From Bacillota bacterium (GTDB taxonomy: Bacteria; Bacillota; Clostridia; Lachnospirales; Lachnospiraceae): a stretch of DNA of 37,685 nt. Under the pieces are notes generated by a model that did no database searches, was not told where the DNA came from, and was given only the letters and a program-made list of their open reading frames with translations. The position numbers and the translations under genes are program-made. The DNA lies in assembly GCA_023421075.1 (NCBI GenBank), contig JAEZUM010000047.1, positions 1 through 37,685 on the forward strand, given 5' to 3'. This document shows, in pieces, positions 8,082 to 16,545 of this stretch; position 1 is the stretch's first letter, and every line of letters starts with the position of its first letter.

Positions 8082-9458
8082 ATGTTCATGATGAAACATA
8101 AATATCTGATAGTGTTACCCTGGGTCGGATTATTGGTTTTATTTGCTTTACTACAAACAAATCGTATAAGGGAGTATTATGATGAGATACTTAATTCTAC
8201 CGGTTTGGTTTTTGAGAACTTTGACAAGAAGCTCAGAGAAGAAAATGAACAGGCAATTCAGGACGAAGAAAACTACCAAAAGTTGTTACATTCCGAAGGA
8301 ATATACTCGGAAGATGCCACGGAACAAGAGGGAGGTGAGGGCGAGGAGCAGGCTTCTTTAGAGAGAACAACAGAACCGGTTAAGCTTAGTCTGCATGCAC
8401 GCTCTTCCCTACTAATGGACGGCTCCAACAATCGCGTTCTTTATGAGGAGAATGGCTATAAGAGAATGCCAATGGCCAGTACAACTAAGATAATGACCTG
8501 CATCGTTACCCTTGAAAATGCCAAGCTGGATGATATCGTCGAGGTTTCCGCCTATGCAGCACGAATGCCTGATGTACAGTTAAATATTAAAAGTGGAGAG
8601 CAATATTATCTGAAGGATATGCTGCATTCTCTTATGCTAGAGAGTCACAATGATGTGGCTGTGGCAATCGCAGAGCATGTGGGCGGCTCAGTGGAAGGTT
8701 TTGCTACGATGATGAACGATAAGGCCAGGGAATTAGGGTGTGAAAATACGAATTTTGTCACTCCGAACGGACTCGATGCAGAAGGTCATTATACCACGGC
8801 CAGAGATCTTGCTGTAATAGCAAGCTATGCCATTAAGAATCCACAATTTATAGAGATAACAAATACATCCTCCTATTCCTTTAAGGAGATTAAGAGGGGG
8901 AGAGGCTTTACCGTAACGAACAAAAATAAATTTCTCTATATGATGGAGGGAGCGATCGGAGTGAAGACCGGTTTTACCGGAGACGCGGGTTACTGCTTTG
9001 TCGGAGCGATCAGACGAAACGAATCATCGTTCGTCTCTGTAGTACTCGGTTGCGGATGGCCCCCGAATAAGAGCCTGAAATGGTCGGATACGAAAGAGCT
9101 TATGAGCTTTGGCGTCAACAATTATAAGCAGCGACAGATCTTCGAGAAGGCTGATCTGAAGCCATTGCTTGTGAATAAGGGTCAGAAGAAAACAGAGGAG
9201 CTTACGATAGAAGGCGATTTAAAACTTCTCATGCGGGAAGATGAGAAGGTAACGATAGAATATCATATTCCGGACCATCTCGAGGCTCCTGTCAAAGCAG
9301 ACAGTATCATCGGCGATGCAAAATATTTTATCAATGGACAATATTATGCCACAGTCCCGATCTTAACCACGCAGGATATACCGCGAATTGATTTCAAATA
9401 CTGTCTGATTAAAATATTGGATCTATGGAATTGCAATTACAATCGGATCGATCAATAA
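8082..9458 (+). CDS. D-alanyl-D-alanine carboxypeptidase (peptidase S11, low-molecular-weight PBP)
   Basis: Trims the terminal D-alanine of peptidoglycan stem peptides outside the membrane. 458 residues. An N-terminal membrane segment (about residues 7-25) acts as signal or anchor, followed by a charged, glutamate-rich linker to about residue 95. The three penicillin-binding motifs are in order: Ser133-x-x-Lys136 (ASTTK), Ser188-His-Asn190 (ESHNDV) and Lys295-Thr-Gly297 (VKTGFTG). A C-terminal beta-rich PBP5-like domain follows. The start is ambiguous between ATGs at 8082, 8088 and 8091 behind the purine run GGAAGGAAAGGG. It resembles sporulation/vegetative DacF/DacB types; which one cannot be told from sequence. 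Confidence 0.92.
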   Translation: MFMMKHKYLIVLPWVGLLVLFALLQTNRIREYYDEILNSTGLVFENFDKKLREENEQAIQDEENYQKLLHSEGIYSEDATEQEGGEGEEQASLERTTEPVKLSLHARSSLLMDGSNNRVLYEENGYKRMPMASTTKIMTCIVTLENAKLDDIVEVSAYAARMPDVQLNIKSGEQYYLKDMLHSLMLESHNDVAVAIAEHVGGSVEGFATMMNDKARELGCENTNFVTPNGLDAEGHYTTARDLAVIASYAIKNPQFIEITNTSSYSFKEIKRGRGFTVTNKNKFLYMMEGAIGVKTGFTGDAGYCFVGAIRRNESSFVSVVLGCGWPPNKSLKWSDTKELMSFGVNNYKQRQIFEKADLKPLLVNKGQKKTEELTIEGDLKLLMREDEKVTIEYHIPDHLEAPVKADSIIGDAKYFINGQYYATVPILTTQDIPRIDFKYCLIKILDLWNCNYNRIDQ

Positions 9459-9610
9459 TGCGGATCTCTGTCTGATTACATAATGTAAAGCAAAAGTTTC
9501 ATAAATTTGGGTATTTGTGATTTGAATCAATGCTAGTTGTATATGATAAGGGTATATTTACAGACAAGATAGCAAACTTATTGATACAATTAGAATTGGA
9601 GGAATCATAA

Positions 9611-10807
9611 ATGAGCAAGAAGATAAGTGATAAAGTTACCTGGGTAGGTAAGATTGATTGGGAATTAAAGTATTTTCATGGAAATGAGTATTCTACAAGA
9701 AAAGGCTCCTCATATAATTCTTATTTGATTCGTGATCAAAAAACGGTACTGATTGATACAGTATGGCAGCCCTTTGATAAGGAGTTTGTCTCCCGCTTAA
9801 AGCAGGAGATTGACTTAAATAAGATTGACTATATTGTTATGAACCATAATGAAATAGATCATAGTGGTGCATTACCGGAGTTAATGAGAGAAATTCCAAA
9901 TACACCGATCTATTGTACTGCAAATGGTGCTAAGATAATTAAGGCACATTATCATGAGGCATGGAACTTTGTAACGGTAAAAACAGGAGACACCTTGAAT
10001 ATCGGTGAAAATTCGCTTACCTTTGTTGAAGCACCGATGTTACATTGGCCGGATACGATGTTTACTTATCTCTCCGGAGAGAATATACTTTTTAGTAATG
10101 ATGCCTTCGGACAGCATTATGCGACAGAGGGCTTGTATAACGATACGGCAGAACAGGAAGAGCTTTATGCAGAAGCCACAAAATATTATGCGAATATCTT
10201 GACACCCTTCAGTAAGCTGGTGGCCAAAAAGATAGAGGAGGTACTAAGCTTTGGTCTGCCGGTCGATATGATATGTCCCAGCCATGGAGTAATTTGGAAG
10301 AGCCATCCGACTCAGATTGTGGAGAAGTATCTGGAGTGGGCGAAGGATTATCAGGAAAATCAGATTACAATAATCTATGATACGATGTGGAATTCGACAA
10401 GAAAAATGGCAGAAGCAATTGCGAGTGGTATTGAAGCCGCGGATTCTTCAGTAAAAATCAAGTTGATGAATGCCTCCAAAGAAGATAAAAACGATGTTAT
10501 CACCGAAGTTTTCAAATCGAAGTTGATTTTGATGGGAGCACCGACAGTAAACAATGGTTACCTCTATTCCCTCGGTGGTTTACTAGAGATGATGAAGGGA
10601 CTTAAATTTAAGAATAAGAAAGCAGCGACCTTTGGAAGCTATGGCTGGAGTGGCGAGGCTGTAAAGTTATTATCGGACCATTTGAAGGATGCAGGCTTTA
10701 CAGTCGTAAATGAAGGACTTCGTAAGTTATGGGTGCCGGACGAAAGCGGCCTTGAGGATTGCATTTTATTTGGGTCCCAAATTATTTCGCAGATGAAGGA
10801 AGCATAA
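9611..10807 (+). CDS. fprA: Flavodiiron protein (FprA, A-type flavoprotein)
   Basis: Reduces O2 (or NO) to water (or N2O) in the cytoplasm of anaerobes, with electrons usually from rubredoxin. 398 residues: an N-terminal metallo-beta-lactamase-like diiron domain (to about 250) and a C-terminal flavodoxin domain starting at ITIIYDTMWNSTRKMA. Iron ligands visible are His79-x-Glu81-x-Asp83-His84, His145, Asp164 and His225, the complete set. GGAGG about 7 bp before the ATG. No rubredoxin or NADH:rubredoxin reductase gene is nearby and no fused reductase domain is present, so the donor is encoded elsewhere. An isolated gene with a structured sequence after it. Confidence 0.95.
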   Translation: MSKKISDKVTWVGKIDWELKYFHGNEYSTRKGSSYNSYLIRDQKTVLIDTVWQPFDKEFVSRLKQEIDLNKIDYIVMNHNEIDHSGALPELMREIPNTPIYCTANGAKIIKAHYHEAWNFVTVKTGDTLNIGENSLTFVEAPMLHWPDTMFTYLSGENILFSNDAFGQHYATEGLYNDTAEQEELYAEATKYYANILTPFSKLVAKKIEEVLSFGLPVDMICPSHGVIWKSHPTQIVEKYLEWAKDYQENQITIIYDTMWNSTRKMAEAIASGIEAADSSVKIKLMNASKEDKNDVITEVFKSKLILMGAPTVNNGYLYSLGGLLEMMKGLKFKNKKAATFGSYGWSGEAVKLLSDHLKDAGFTVVNEGLRKLWVPDESGLEDCILFGSQIISQMKEA

Positions 10808-10842
10808 AAATATTAGTAACGAAGATTTAGAATTGTTATGGA

Positions 10843-10937
10843 AAGAGGCTGTTCTGGAATAAATTCTATCATACGGGGTAAGGATCGTCCCCCTCCTGAT
10901 ATGTAATAGAATATTTCAAACTGCCTCTTATTAATTT
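10843..10937 (+). terminator. Long imperfect inverted repeat after fprA, probable terminator
   Basis: AAGAGGC (10843-10849) pairs with GCCTCTT (10923-10929), and inner segments such as ATTCTAT/ATAGAAT extend the stem. The tip carries a small GGGG/CCCC hairpin. ATTAATTTC follows, a modest T-tract. The outer GAGGCTGTT resembles the repeat at 5318-5367 read on the other strand. Confidence 0.5.
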
Positions 10938-11002
10938 CTGCAATAAATTGGCAATTAACAGGTTAAAAGATGACATAACTTTCTTCATAAGTGGCATTAA
11001 CA

Positions 11003-11031
11003 TTGATTATCTCAGGATTTTGTATTATAAT
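11003..11031 (+). promoter_or_regulatory. Sigma-A promoter for the cyclic-di-GMP protein gene
   Basis: TTGATT (11003-11008), 17-bp spacer, perfect TATAAT (11026-11031). The leader of about 78 nt contains an 8-bp inverted repeat ATTTCAAT/ATTGAAAT (11042-11049 and 11073-11080). It is too short to hold a typical cyclic-di-GMP riboswitch. Confidence 0.65.
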
Positions 11032-11115
11032 CAAATTATGTATTTCAATGTCGTAACGGGAATAAATATGAGATTGAAATAAATATTAAGGAACGAGCGA
11101 TAAACAGGAGAACCT

Positions 11116-14100
11116 ATGCAGTCGAAATATTCCGAACTAAAAACCACGAATTTAAATCCTCTTTTGAATGATCATAAATTCAGGCAATTTCTTATTTGTA
11201 GTCAAATCGCAGTTTTATATATTGATAAAACCGGCAATCTCATATATGCCACCCCTTATATTTCTGAAATCTTAGGGATCAATCATTCTGATTTTGGTCA
11301 TCCGATCGTTCAGTCTGAGTTGGCCAATAGCATTCCTGCTTTCACAGTGGCCTTGTCAAAACTTATTCACGATATAAGTGATGCTGAAATGAATGATAAA
11401 AAGAAGAAGTTAAAGTCGTTTCAAAAACATCCTGTTTCGTTTGAAATAGAGGGTGTAAATCAGATAATATATCAGGTAATCATTCATCCCTATTTGTCAG
11501 AGAATCTTTCAATCAACGGATTTATCATTAACTTCCATGATATCAGTGAACGAAAAGCAGCAGAAGAAGCGATCGGACTCGAGAGGGAACGTTATAAGCT
11601 GATTGCTGAATTGACGGAATGTGCTTTATGGGAGTATGACATTGATAAAAAGGAACTCAGAAATTATCGTAAATTACGTGGCAGATACTCTGATGAGAAT
11701 CTTATCATGAAAGATTTCCGTAAGGTAACCATCGACAATGGTTGGATCCATCCGGATGATATTGATGTTTTTAACGATTATTGCGACAGAATGGATCGTG
11801 GTGACAGTTATATTCAAAGTGAATTAAGAATGCTCGGAGATAATCATGAGTTCATTTGGATCCGTTTCCAGGGTGCCTGTCTAAAAAATGCCGAAGGTAA
11901 AGCACACTTAATTGTCGGTCGAACCATAAATATTGATAAAGAACGCAAAGAATATGAAAAGCTGCTGCAAAAATCACAAAGAGATCCCTTGACCAGCTTA
12001 TACAACCGGAATGCCACAAAGGAAAAGATCGAGAGTCTTTTTAATAATGGTAAAGCAGAGGATAAAAAGGTAGTTCATAACTTCATGATTATTGATATTG
12101 ATAATTTTAAACAGGCGAATGATGTCTGGGGGCACCTTTTTGGAGATATATTATTAGAGAACTTTGCCAAGAAGCTGGAAGAGATTCTCGATAGTACCGA
12201 TATAGCCGGCCGTATTGGCGGTGATGAATTTGTTGTATTACAACAGGGTATGAACGGGATTGATGATATCGAAGCAACAGCGAAAGCAATCTGTGAGATG
12301 TCCAAACGCTATCTGAAGGGGATGATGGTTGATAAAGAGATTACCGTAAGTATCGGTATAGCGACCTATCCGAAGGATGGCAAGGATTACGATACCTTAT
12401 ATATGAAAGCCGACAAGGCATTGTATTATGCAAAGGCACAAGGAAAAGACCAATATGCTTTTTACAGCTCGAAGGTTACCAAATTAAAGAGAAAGCCGGT
12501 ATATCTCGGCAATCACTGGATTCGAGCGAATCTGATTGATCAGACGAATCCTGAGATAGAAAAACGTCTGTTAAATTATGCGATTGATATTGTAAACCGC
12601 TCTAAGAATTTTACGGTAGCGATACAAAAGATTCTTCAGGAGATTGGTAAATATTATGATTTATCTCGTATTGTTATTATCGAGAAGCAAATAAGAAGTA
12701 AGCATGCCAAGATTAGTTATGAGTGGTGCAACACCGATATAAAGTCTATTGATATCAGCAAGATTAATAAAGTACTTCATCCGGAATTTAATAAAGTATT
12801 TCGAGACAACGGTGTTTTTTATATTAACGATATGCAATCAGCAGATATCGGTGCTACGATGCATGATTTTTACGAAATGAACCAAATCAAATCCTTGGTT
12901 CAATGTGCCATAATAAATGAAGATAAGCATGTCGGTACGATTAGCTTTGAAGACTGTATTGCAGCAAGGACCTGGGAAAAGAGAGAATTGGATACTTTCT
13001 ATACCATGACAAAGCTAATCAGTACATATATTATACAGCTGAACGGCCAAAGTATGCTCGATAGTGAATTATTCTTCACCCAAGCAACCTTAAACAATCA
13101 AAAGCTATGTAATTATGCGGTTGCAGAAGGTACTTATCGTTTGGTATATTACAGCGATTATACCAAACGACAATATCCTGAAGTCGAATTGGGTGAGCTG
13201 TGTTATCAAACCATCTATGGGAAAAAGATTCCCTGTGAGCCATGCCCGCTGCAAGGTCTTTGTGATGGAAGAAAGAGCTGTTCTATAGAAGCGTATAATA
13301 ATGATACCAATACCTGGTATAGTTCAACCGCTTCCGGATTAATCAGCCCGGAAGGCCAGGCAATTCAGATGATTACGACTTCTGATGTTACCGGATTTAT
13401 TGATCGAGTAAATTCCAAGGATCCCATGACCGGACTTTTGACGTTATCCAAATTTGAAGCAGAGGGTATGCGACTGATCGCCGAAAACGACCATAAAAAA
13501 TACCTTGTTTTATATTGTGATTTCGATAAATTTAAAAATATCAATGATGAATGGGGATATTCGACAGGGAATGAAATCCTGATGCGCTTTGCTGAAAGGG
13601 CGAATGATTTTATTGAAGCAGATGAATTGTTTTGCAGGATTACAGCAGATATCTTTGTCATGCTTTTGGCATATGAATCAAAGGAGGATATACTGAAACG
13701 AATCGATCATTGTTATTTCTCTCTCACGAACGGTTTAAAGAAAGATTTTCCTGGTATTAATATCGTTTTAATCAGCGGGCTATATCTTTTGACCAAGAAT
13801 GACCGAATCTTAAGTGTAGCTATTGATCGCGCGAATGTAGCACGAAAGACCGTGAAGGGAATACACAAAAGCAGTTATGCAATTTATGATAAATCCCTTC
13901 ATGAAAAGACGATGAAGGAGAATATGATTGAACAAAACATGCATCATGCTCTTAAATACAAAGAGTTTGTCGTTTATATGCAGCCCAAGATTAACTTGAA
14001 GACCTTAGAGATCGATGGAGCAGAGGCATTGGTCCGTTGGAAGCTACCGGATGATAGGATAATGGGACCGAATGAATTTATTCCTCTTTTTGAGAAGAAT

Positions 14101-14676
14101 GGCTTTATTGCGGAGCTGGATTTCTATGTATATGATTATACTTTAAAAGCCATGCGAAGATGGCTGGATATGGGTAAAAAACCGATTGTTGTCTCCGTAA
14201 ATGTATCCAGAATTCATCTTGAGGATGCAAAATTTATTGATCGAATGGAACAGTTACTTCAAAAATATGACATACCCTCGAATCTGATTGACCTTGAGAT
14301 CACGGAGAGTATGTTCTTATATGATTTGGATCGATTGCGGTTTTTTGTGACCAGCCTGAGAAAAAGAGGCTTCATCATATCAATCGATGATTTTGGTTCT
14401 GGGTATTCGGCACTTAATCTGTTAAAAAGCTTGCCGGTTGATATTCTTAAGCTAGATCGGGAATTCTTCATGAGGAATGCGATGAATGAACAGGATAAAC
14501 TGATTATATCCGGAATTATATCTCTTGCCAAAGCACTGGGGCTCAAGGTGGTATCCGAGGGTGTTGAAACCGTGGAACAGATGGAGTTTATTAAGAGCAG
14601 TGACTGTGACATGGCACAGGGCTATCTATTTCATCGTCCAATGCCGATCGAGGAATTTGTACAGCTAATCGATTGA
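11116..14676 (+). CDS. Hybrid cyclic-di-GMP protein: PAS-PAS-GGDEF-GAF-PAS-(degenerate GGDEF)-EAL
   Basis: 1186 residues, no membrane segment, so a cytoplasmic sensor/enzyme. Two PAS-like domains (about 20-150, ending DISERKAAEEA, and 160-285). A first GGDEF domain has an intact active site, Gly368-Gly-Asp-Glu-Phe372, without an RxxD inhibitory site just before it. A GAF-like domain covers about 470-645. A PAS-like segment near 650-780 has a cysteine cluster Cys707-x2-Cys710-x5-Cys716-x5-Cys722. A second GGDEF domain is degenerate (TADIF, 843-847). The C-terminal EAL domain keeps Glu970-Ala-Leu, SVNVS, LEITES, DDFGSGYS, LKLDREF and SEGVET, so phosphodiesterase activity is expected. AGGAG lies 5 bp before the ATG. 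Synthesis and breakdown of cyclic-di-GMP are thus both possible; which prevails is not visible. Confidence 0.92.
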   Translation: MQSKYSELKTTNLNPLLNDHKFRQFLICSQIAVLYIDKTGNLIYATPYISEILGINHSDFGHPIVQSELANSIPAFTVALSKLIHDISDAEMNDKKKKLKSFQKHPVSFEIEGVNQIIYQVIIHPYLSENLSINGFIINFHDISERKAAEEAIGLERERYKLIAELTECALWEYDIDKKELRNYRKLRGRYSDENLIMKDFRKVTIDNGWIHPDDIDVFNDYCDRMDRGDSYIQSELRMLGDNHEFIWIRFQGACLKNAEGKAHLIVGRTINIDKERKEYEKLLQKSQRDPLTSLYNRNATKEKIESLFNNGKAEDKKVVHNFMIIDIDNFKQANDVWGHLFGDILLENFAKKLEEILDSTDIAGRIGGDEFVVLQQGMNGIDDIEATAKAICEMSKRYLKGMMVDKEITVSIGIATYPKDGKDYDTLYMKADKALYYAKAQGKDQYAFYSSKVTKLKRKPVYLGNHWIRANLIDQTNPEIEKRLLNYAIDIVNRSKNFTVAIQKILQEIGKYYDLSRIVIIEKQIRSKHAKISYEWCNTDIKSIDISKINKVLHPEFNKVFRDNGVFYINDMQSADIGATMHDFYEMNQIKSLVQCAIINEDKHVGTISFEDCIAARTWEKRELDTFYTMTKLISTYIIQLNGQSMLDSELFFTQATLNNQKLCNYAVAEGTYRLVYYSDYTKRQYPEVELGELCYQTIYGKKIPCEPCPLQGLCDGRKSCSIEAYNNDTNTWYSSTASGLISPEGQAIQMITTSDVTGFIDRVNSKDPMTGLLTLSKFEAEGMRLIAENDHKKYLVLYCDFDKFKNINDEWGYSTGNEILMRFAERANDFIEADELFCRITADIFVMLLAYESKEDILKRIDHCYFSLTNGLKKDFPGINIVLISGLYLLTKNDRILSVAIDRANVARKTVKGIHKSSYAIYDKSLHEKTMKENMIEQNMHHALKYKEFVVYMQPKINLKTLEIDGAEALVRWKLPDDRIMGPNEFIPLFEKNGFIAELDFYVYDYTLKAMRRWLDMGKKPIVVSVNVSRIHLEDAKFIDRMEQLLQKYDIPSNLIDLEITESMFLYDLDRLRFFVTSLRKRGFIISIDDFGSGYSALNLLKSLPVDILKLDREFFMRNAMNEQDKLIISGIISLAKALGLKVVSEGVETVEQMEFIKSSDCDMAQGYLFHRPMPIEEFVQLID

Positions 14677-14720
14677 GTGAAGCATGCAATATGTAATTAA
14701 GGAAATATGATATAGGAACC

Positions 14721-14766
14721 AAGAAAACCACGTATAGCAATTTGTTATTCGTGGTTTTCTTGTCGT
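14721..14766 (+). terminator. Intrinsic terminator after the cyclic-di-GMP protein gene
   Basis: AAGAAAACCACG (14721-14732) pairs perfectly with CGTGGTTTTCTT (14750-14761), with further pairing towards the loop. The T-rich descending arm provides the T-tract. Confidence 0.85.
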
Positions 14767-14967
14767 TCGTCTTTAATTATATTGGATATTGGTAACAGTT
14801 TATCCTGTTTTTATTTTTATTTCTACTTTTTTGAAATTTTGCTAAAAATAATGCAACGCTTTTTCGGTTTCACTCGTTTAATAAATAGAGAATTGCTGAA
14901 ACAATTCCCTGCAAATATTGTGCCTGCGGCTCAAAGTTTGCAGGCTCTGAAGAAAGGCGTGGCTATT

Positions 14968-15204
14968 ATGATGAAACGAGTTGTTTATCGATATAAAATC
15001 AGTAAATTTAAGAGATGTATGAATGGTATGATGTTTGCTCTGATATGCGGTATTGCTTTGATTTTATGTATGACGGATCTATCTCACGGCTCAGCAACCC
15101 AATATGAAGTGATCCTGCCATTCTTTATTGCCATTGTCAGTCTGCTGTTAGGACTTTTTACGATGCTTCATGATAACGGCAGAACTAAGGAAAAAATCCA
15201 ATAA
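14968..15204 (+). CDS. Small two-helix membrane protein, unknown function
   Basis: About 78 residues from the ATG at 14968. The N-terminus is basic (MMKRVVYRYKISKFKR), followed by two hydrophobic segments (about 22-38, FALICGIALILCM, and 50-68, VILPFFIAIVSLLLGLF) and a charged tail ending KEKIQ. AGAAAGG lies 10 bp upstream. The frame is open back to 14782, but that part is Phe/Tyr-rich from AT-rich DNA and has no ribosome binding site, so I exclude it. An 8-bp inverted repeat CCTGCAAA/TTTGCAGG (14908-14944) precedes the start. I do not recognise the family. It stands alone, separated by a promoter from kdgK. Confidence 0.6.
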   Translation: MMKRVVYRYKISKFKRCMNGMMFALICGIALILCMTDLSHGSATQYEVILPFFIAIVSLLLGLFTMLHDNGRTKEKIQ

Positions 15205-15243
15205 GGATAGCAATATTTACGAGTATTTGAAGCCTTTTTGCCA

Positions 15244-15272
15244 TTGACGAAAATTAGAGCGGAAACTATACT
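15244..15272 (+). promoter_or_regulatory. Sigma-A promoter for kdgK
   Basis: TTGACG (15244-15249), 17-bp spacer, TATACT (15267-15272): five of six matches in each box with ideal spacing. It gives a leader of about 40 nt to the start codon at 15317. Confidence 0.7.
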
Positions 15273-15280
15273 GAGTATAG
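15266..15280 (+). promoter_or_regulatory. Palindrome covering the kdgK -10 box, possible operator
   Basis: CTATACTGAGTATAG is a perfect 15-bp palindrome with a central G, lying over the -10 box and the expected transcription start. This is a typical place for a repressor. The regulator is not identified; no regulator gene is adjacent. Confidence 0.45.
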
Positions 15281-15316
15281 AATATTTCATGATTTTTACT
15301 ATAAGGAGAGAAAAGA

Positions 15317-16339
15317 ATGGCAAAGGTAATAACGATGGGAGAGATCATGCTTCGTCTATCAACCCCAGGATATCAGAAATTCATTCAGTCAGACAGCTTT
15401 GATGTATGTTATGGTGGTGGGGAAGCAAATGTTGCTGTTTCTTTGGCTAATTATGGACATGATACTTATTTTGTAACAAAGGTTCCGAAGAACCCAATCG
15501 GAGAAAGTGCTGTTGCAGCACTAAGAAAGTATAATGTAAACTGTGATTATGTCGCAAGAGGCGGAGAGAGACTGGGTATCTATTTCTTAGAAACAGGGGC
15601 CTCGATGAGAGCTTCCAACGTAGTATATGACAGAGCACATGCGTCCATTGCAGAGGCAGATCCTTCCGATTTTGATTTTGATACAATCTTTGAAGGAGCT
15701 GATTGGTTTCATTTTACCGGTATTACTCCTGCAATTAGCGATAAAGCAGCTTTTCTTACGGAGGAGGCATTAAAGGCCGCAAAACGTAAGAATATTACGG
15801 TATCGGTAGATCTAAATTTTCGTAAGAAGCTATGGTCCTCGGAGAAAGCACAGAAGATCATGTCAAATCTGATGCAATATGTTGATGTATGCATCGGTAA
15901 CGAAGAGGATGCAGAGAAGGTTCTGGGTTTCAAGCCCGGTAAGACGGATGTAACCAGTGGTGAGCTGGAACTATCCGGTTATCAGGATATCTTTGAGCAG
16001 ATGGTTAAGAAATTTAACTTTAAATATGTAGTAAGTTCCCTACGAGAGAGTCATTCCGCCTCGGATAATGGCTGGTCTGCATGTATCTATGACGGTAAGA
16101 ATTTCTATCATTCCAGAAAATATGAAGTTCGTATTGTTGACCGTGTTGGTGGCGGAGATGCTTTTGCCGGTGGCTTGATTTGCGGCTTATTGGATGGCAA
16201 GAGCATGGAGCAAGCGCTTGAATTTGCAGTAGCGGCTTCCGCATTAAAGCATACGATACCCGGTGACTTCAATCTGGTTACCAGATCGGAAGTGGATACT
16301 TTGGTTGGTGGAGATGCTTCCGGAAGAGTACAGAGATAG
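15317..16339 (+). CDS. kdgK: 2-keto-3-deoxygluconate kinase (PfkB family)
   Basis: Phosphorylates 2-keto-3-deoxygluconate to KDPG in the breakdown of pectin and other uronates. 340 residues. Both PfkB signatures are visible: GGGEANVAVSLANYG near residue 37 and the C-terminal DRVGGGDAFAGG with catalytic Asp281. The block SVDLNFRKKLW and GNEEDAEKVLGF match KdgK members better than fructokinases or ribokinases. AAGGAG lies upstream of the ATG. No KDPG aldolase or uronate isomerase genes are next to it, which is unusual for this enzyme and leaves the substrate as a strong family-based inference. It has its own promoter and terminator. Confidence 0.85.
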   Translation: MAKVITMGEIMLRLSTPGYQKFIQSDSFDVCYGGGEANVAVSLANYGHDTYFVTKVPKNPIGESAVAALRKYNVNCDYVARGGERLGIYFLETGASMRASNVVYDRAHASIAEADPSDFDFDTIFEGADWFHFTGITPAISDKAAFLTEEALKAAKRKNITVSVDLNFRKKLWSSEKAQKIMSNLMQYVDVCIGNEEDAEKVLGFKPGKTDVTSGELELSGYQDIFEQMVKKFNFKYVVSSLRESHSASDNGWSACIYDGKNFYHSRKYEVRIVDRVGGGDAFAGGLICGLLDGKSMEQALEFAVAASALKHTIPGDFNLVTRSEVDTLVGGDASGRVQR

Positions 16340-16363
16340 GATATCGATTACTTTGATAGAATG

Positions 16364-16412
16364 AAGATAACAGCGATTACTAAAATGGGTTGCTGTTATC
16401 TTTTTGCTTTTC
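16364..16412 (+). terminator. Intrinsic terminator after kdgK
   Basis: AAGATAACAGC (16364-16374) pairs perfectly with GCTGTTATCTT (16392-16402), followed by TTTGCTTTT. Confidence 0.92.
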
Positions 16413-16472
16413 CTGAGAACAAATAATTGAAAGGTTTGTCATAATTTGTTTGGGCGGTATAGGAAAAAACAC

Positions 16473-16501
16473 TTGATTATTTCTTGGTAACCTATTATCA
16501 T
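16473..16501 (+). promoter_or_regulatory. Sigma-A promoter for the membrane-anchored unknown
   Basis: TTGATT (16473-16478), 17-bp spacer, TATCAT (16496-16501). It may also drive the hydratase gene, since no terminator is visible between the two genes. Confidence 0.62.
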
Positions 16502-16545
16502 TAAGATTGTCTGAAAAATTGATAAATTTATGGAGGAATGACAAA

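Noticed and set aside
9522..9560. Promoter for fprA (TTGAAT, 17 bp, GATAAG)
   Set aside because: Only four of six matches in the -10 box and alternative pairs with poor spacing; too weak to list as a feature.
14782..14967. Longer form of the small membrane protein
   Set aside because: The frame is open but Phe/Tyr-rich from AT-rich DNA and lacks a start signal; the ATG at 14968 is better.
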